In this document: positions 7,481 through 9,598 of the stretch, in pieces
Layout: each line of letters begins with the position of its first letter
Position numbering within the stretch: position 1 is the stretch's first letter
Source: an uncultured Clostridia bacterium
Lineage (GTDB): Bacteria > Bacillota > Clostridia > Lachnospirales > Lachnospiraceae
Assembly (NCBI GenBank): GCA_946623485.1
Contig: CAMORF010000057.1
Span: 1-9,598, forward strand
Length of the DNA: 9,598 nucleotides
Reading direction: 5' to 3'
Position numbers and translations under genes: made by a program
The notes under the pieces: generated by a model
Told to the model about the DNA's origin: nothing
The model's database searches: none
The model's input: the letters and a program-made list of their open reading frames with translations, nothing else

Positions 7481-7577
7481 CCCGTCACGCAGCCACCGCA
7501 CAATCCGCTAAGCCACCCGCCCGTCACGCAGCCACCGCACAATCCGCTAAGCCACCCGCCCGCACAGCCACCGCACA
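7481..7577 (+). repeat. 39-bp intergenic tandem repeat
   Basis: Two identical 39-bp units occupy 7481-7519 and 7520-7558. A third, truncated copy with a 3-bp deletion follows at 7559-7577. GCCACCGCACA recurs in all three. The unit is C-rich on the plus strand and G-rich on the minus strand, and differs in composition from the AT-richer stretch after 7580. It shares no obvious sequence with the 36-bp repeat in dnaE. Confidence 0.9.
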
Positions 7578-7701
7578 GTTCGAACGAATTGCTTTCACAA
7601 AAGCCGACAAAGTGGTAAGATGGACGGTGATTGATAATCAGAAAGAAAGCAGGAAGACAGTAGCCGGTTTGACTTGCTGCGCTCCCCGGCGCAACAGCCA
7701 A

Positions 7702-7724
7702 AAACGTCAGAAAAAGTGACGTTT
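7702..7724. promoter_or_regulatory. Perfect inverted repeat upstream of yhaM
   Basis: AAACGTCA (7702-7709) and TGACGTTT (7717-7724) are perfect 8-bp arms around a 7-nt centre, GAAAAAG. The repeat lies 36 bp before the yhaM ATG. It could be a dimeric repressor operator or an RNA hairpin in the leader. Downstream T content is too low for a plus-strand terminator. Confidence 0.45.
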
Positions 7725-7749
7725 ACAGAACCGCTATAGATGTAGAAAG

Positions 7750-7754
7750 AAGGA
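7750..7754 (+). promoter_or_regulatory. Ribosome binding site of yhaM
   Basis: AAGGA lies 6 nt before the ATG at 7761, supporting that start. Confidence 0.7.
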
Positions 7755-7760
7755 CAAACC

Positions 7761-8711
7761 ATGAAGCTGATCGAAACGCTGCGGGAGGGAGACCATGTCG
7801 CAGATGTCTATCTGTGCAAAACACGCCAACAGGCAACCTCGAAGGCGGGGAAGGAATACGAAAACGTAACTCTGCAGGATCGCAGCGGCACGATTGACTG
7901 CAAGATCTGGGAGCCGAATTCCACGGGGATCGAGGAATTCGCGCCGTTCGATTATATCTATGTTGTCGGGGAGGTCACAACATTCCAGAACAACCTCCAA
8001 TTGAATATCAAACGCGTACGAATCGCCAGACCCGGCGAATTCCGTCCGGAGGACTATCTTCCGGTCAGTGAGAACGATACTGCTTCCATGTACCGGGATC
8101 TGAAGGACATCCTTGGAACGGTAAAGAACCAGTGGCTCAGGGCACTGATTGATAAATATTTCAACGACCCGGCATTTGAGGACGCCTTTTGCCGGCATTC
8201 TGCGGCGAAGACCGTACACCACAGCTTCGTTGGCGGCCTGTGCGAGCACACCCTGAATGTTGTGCGGATGTGTGAATTTTATTGCGCCTCCTATCCATAC
8301 CTGAACCACGACCTGCTGCTCACCGCAGCCGCATTTCACGATGTCGGAAAGCTGAAAGAGATCTCGAACTTTCCGGCAAATGACTATACGGATGACGGGC
8401 AGCTGCTTGGTCATATCGTGATGGGGAGTGAGCTGATCGGATCGGCATGCAGGCGCATCCCCGGCTTCCCGCACCGCCTGCTCAGTGAATTGCAGCATTG
8501 CATCCTTGCTCATCACGGGGAATATGAATACGGAAGTCCGAAGAAACCAGCCCTTGCAGAGGCAATGGCGCTGAACCTGGCAGACAACGCCGACGCAAAA
8601 CTTGAGACGATGAAAGAGATCCTGTCGGCAGCGAAGAACCGCGGGGCGGACGAATGGCTCGGGTTTAACCGTCTGCTGGACTCCAACATCCGCAAAACCG
8701 GAGAATGGTAA
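7761..8711 (+). CDS. yhaM: 3'-5' exoribonuclease YhaM family (OB fold + HD domain)
   Basis: A 316-residue protein, close to the 314 residues of B. subtilis YhaM. That enzyme is a metal-dependent 3'-5' exoribonuclease acting in RNA turnover. The N-terminal OB-fold nucleic-acid-binding domain covers about residues 10-92, with VTLQDRSGTIDCKIW and VVGEVTTFQNNLQLNIKRV. The HD phosphohydrolase domain follows at about 150-285, with candidate metal ligands H163 in CEHTLN, H193-D194 in AFHDVGK, H218, H251-H252 in LAHHGEYEYGSP and D275 or D278 in LNLADNADAK. The start has an AAGGA site 6 nt upstream. The gene follows the GTPase-NYN fusion on the same strand after a 319-bp repeat-bearing gap, and the rlmD-type gene follows closely, so yhaM and rlmD probably form an operon. 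Function is confident from the family; a role in degrading products of the neighbouring nuclease is inference. Confidence 0.95.
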   Translation: MKLIETLREGDHVADVYLCKTRQQATSKAGKEYENVTLQDRSGTIDCKIWEPNSTGIEEFAPFDYIYVVGEVTTFQNNLQLNIKRVRIARPGEFRPEDYLPVSENDTASMYRDLKDILGTVKNQWLRALIDKYFNDPAFEDAFCRHSAAKTVHHSFVGGLCEHTLNVVRMCEFYCASYPYLNHDLLLTAAAFHDVGKLKEISNFPANDYTDDGQLLGHIVMGSELIGSACRRIPGFPHRLLSELQHCILAHHGEYEYGSPKKPALAEAMALNLADNADAKLETMKEILSAAKNRGADEWLGFNRLLDSNIRKTGEW

Positions 8712-8722
8712 GAGCAAAAGCG

Positions 8723-8796
8723 GAGACATGTCAAGGACGAAAAAACTGAGATACGTCAAGAATGTAAAGCAGAGATATGTCAAGGAGAAATTCAGT
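8723..8796 (+). repeat. Triple ~25-bp imperfect repeat at the start of the rlmD-type gene
   Basis: GAGACATGTCAAGGA (8723), GAGATACGTCAAGAA (8748) and GAGATATGTCAAGGA (8772) recur at spacings of 25 and 24 bp. Because one spacing is not a multiple of three, the three copies do not all share a reading frame. The third copy supplies AAGGAG 9 nt before an in-frame TTG at 8797. On the minus strand each copy reads CTTGAC followed by RTRTCTC. It may be a regulatory repeat in the leader or part of a basic N-terminal tail. Confidence 0.6.
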
Positions 8797-9598
8797 TTGA
8801 AGAAAAATGACCTGACAGAATTGACAATAGAAGACCTGTCCTCAGAAGGATTCGGAATCGGCCATGCCCAGGGCATGGCCGTCTTTGTGAAAGACGCTGT
8901 CCCGGGAGACCGGGTGCGGGCCAGGATTGTCAAGCCGAAGAAGAACTATGCCTACGCCAGACTGGAAGAAATCCTCACCCCCGGGCCGGACCGCGTAGAG
9001 GCAGTCTGCCCTGTCGCGCGCCGCTGTGGCGGCTGTCAGATCCAGGAAATGAGCTATCCTGCCCAGCTCCGGTGGAAAGAACGTAAGGTACGGGAAAACC
9101 TCATACGGATCGGCGGATTTCAATTCGATGCAGAAGAGGCAGACAACTGTACATTTTACCCGATCCTGGGGATGGAAGAACCCTGGCACTATCGGAATAA
9201 GGCGCAGTACCCGGTTGGGGAAGACAAGGACGGCAGGATTGTCGCCGGTTTTTACGCAGGCCGGACACACTCTATCATCGATAACCATAGATGTGAGATC
9301 GGGATTGAAGAAAATGAAGCCATCCTCGAGGCGGTGCTTTCCTGGATGAAAGAATGCAAAATAGCCCCGTATCACGAAGAAACCGGCACCGGATGCATCC
9401 GCCATGTGATGATTCGCGCAGGCTTCTCCACAGGCGATCTGATGGTTGTCATCGTGGCAGCAGCCTCCAGGCTGAAGGACGAGAAGAAGCTGGTGGAGCG
9501 GCTGCTGGAGAAAACATCGCCGGGCGAACTCTCGGCAGGGAAAGGAACGGTCAGATGCAGCCGGCAAAGATACCGGATCAAGAGTATCATTCTGAACA
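8728..9598 (+). CDS. rlmD: 23S rRNA (uracil-5-)-methyltransferase, RlmD/RlmCD (TrmA-RumA) family, 3' end beyond window
   Basis: SAM-dependent 23S rRNA m5U methyltransferase, open from 8728 to the right edge (about 290 codons). A TRAM domain (about residues 24-85, KKNDLTELTIEDLSSEGFGIG) is followed by the [4Fe-4S] ligand pattern C94-x5-C100-x2-C103 in CPVARRCGGCQIQ, with a fourth Cys, C189, in NHRCEIG. Family hallmarks YPAQLRWKE, WHYRNKAQYPV and IRHVMIRAG are present. The catalytic SAM-binding domain lies outside the window. The start is uncertain. ATG 8728 is 16 bp after yhaM but has GGAG only 2 nt away. In-frame TTG 8797 has AAGGAG at 9 nt and gives the usual N-terminus MKKNDLTELTIEDL, and may be the true start. 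The 23 extra residues from 8728 are strongly basic. Clostridia often have several paralogues of this family, so the exact target uridine is uncertain. Confidence 0.92.
   Translation, partial: MSRTKKLRYVKNVKQRYVKEKFSLKKNDLTELTIEDLSSEGFGIGHAQGMAVFVKDAVPGDRVRARIVKPKKNYAYARLEEILTPGPDRVEAVCPVARRCGGCQIQEMSYPAQLRWKERKVRENLIRIGGFQFDAEEADNCTFYPILGMEEPWHYRNKAQYPVGEDKDGRIVAGFYAGRTHSIIDNHRCEIGIEENEAILEAVLSWMKECKIAPYHEETGTGCIRHVMIRAGFSTGDLMVVIVAAASRLKDEKKLVERLLEKTSPGELSAGKGTVRCSRQRYRIKSIILN
8859..8881. repeat. 23-bp near-perfect palindrome inside the rlmD-type gene
   Basis: Two 11-bp arms (8859-8869 and 8871-8881) are exact reverse complements around a single A at 8870. The segment encodes GHAQGMAV in the TRAM domain, near the 5' end of the gene. 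As RNA it would fold into a stem of about 9-10 bp with a tiny loop. It may be chance from GC-rich codons, or a site bound by a protein dimer. Confidence 0.6.

Larger units (their letters stand above)
7442..7760. other. 319-bp intergenic region before yhaM
   Basis: It holds a 39-bp tandem repeat (7481-7577), an 8-bp inverted repeat (7702-7724) and the yhaM ribosome binding site. A short GC hairpin, AGCGG-ttccct-CCGCT (7450-7465), lies just after the upstream stop codon but has no U-tract. TATAGAT (7735-7741) resembles a -10 box without a matching -35. I found no convincing promoter or intrinsic terminator. An open frame could begin at a GTG overlapping the upstream stop codon (7438), but it has no ribosome binding site. 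Confidence 0.6.

Noticed and set aside
5474..7501. 675-residue open frame on the minus strand opposite the GTPase-nuclease gene
   Set aside because: It is antisense to a gene with unmistakable motifs throughout. Long antisense frames are expected in GC-rich coding DNA, and its translation shows no recognisable domain.
7481..7577. CRISPR array
   Set aside because: The repeats are directly adjacent with no unique spacers, only about 2.5 copies are present, and no cas genes are in view.
7669..7697. Promoter based on TTGACT upstream of yhaM
   Set aside because: No -10-like hexamer occurs at 16-18 bp downstream; the sequence there is GC-rich.
7465..7701. Minus-strand frame with a repeated GGWLSGLCGGCVT peptide
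   Set aside because: The peptide repeat simply translates the 39-bp DNA repeat; there is no start signal or supporting context.
7734..8933. 399-residue minus-strand open frame opposite yhaM and rlmD
   Set aside because: It covers two well-recognised genes on the plus strand and has no recognisable domain.

Overview
The window is about 9.6 kb of GC-rich, gene-dense DNA. It most likely comes from the chromosome of a Gram-positive anaerobe in the Clostridia, plausibly Lachnospiraceae. The lineage is inferred from the gene set: a DnaE with an intact PHP domain, a YhaM exoribonuclease, a YacP/Rae1-type NYN nuclease domain, and AGGAGG ribosome binding sites that can drive TTG starts. No rRNA, tRNA, insertion sequence, prophage or CRISPR array is visible.

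Layout: (1) dnaE, the replicative DNA polymerase III alpha subunit, on the plus strand at 45-3821, carries a short 36-bp tandem-repeat insertion. (2) Convergent to it, on the minus strand at 3866-4564, is an orphan OmpR/PhoB-type response regulator whose receiver has lost its acidic metal-binding pair. (3) Divergent from the regulator across only 84 bp is the most interesting gene, 4649-7441. It encodes a Tet(M)/EF-G-like ribosomal GTPase fused at its C-terminus to a complete YacP/Rae1-like NYN endoribonuclease domain. (4) A 319-bp gap follows, holding a 39-bp tandem repeat and a perfect 8-bp inverted repeat. (5) yhaM lies at 7761-8711 and encodes a 3'-5' exoribonuclease with OB-fold and HD domains. 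(6) The 5' part of an rlmD-type 23S rRNA uracil-5-methyltransferase gene runs off the right edge. It starts in or just after a triple ~25-bp repeat.

From 4649 onward the genes share an RNA and ribosome theme: a predicted ribosome-docking nuclease, an exonuclease that could clear cut fragments, and an rRNA modification enzyme. The working hypothesis is that the fusion docks like a ribosome-protection GTPase and cuts mRNA in or near the A site, as stand-alone Rae1 does in Bacillus subtilis. YhaM might remove the products, and the divergent atypical regulator might control the fusion. The fusion architecture and the intact motifs are read directly from the sequence. The functional linkage is inference.
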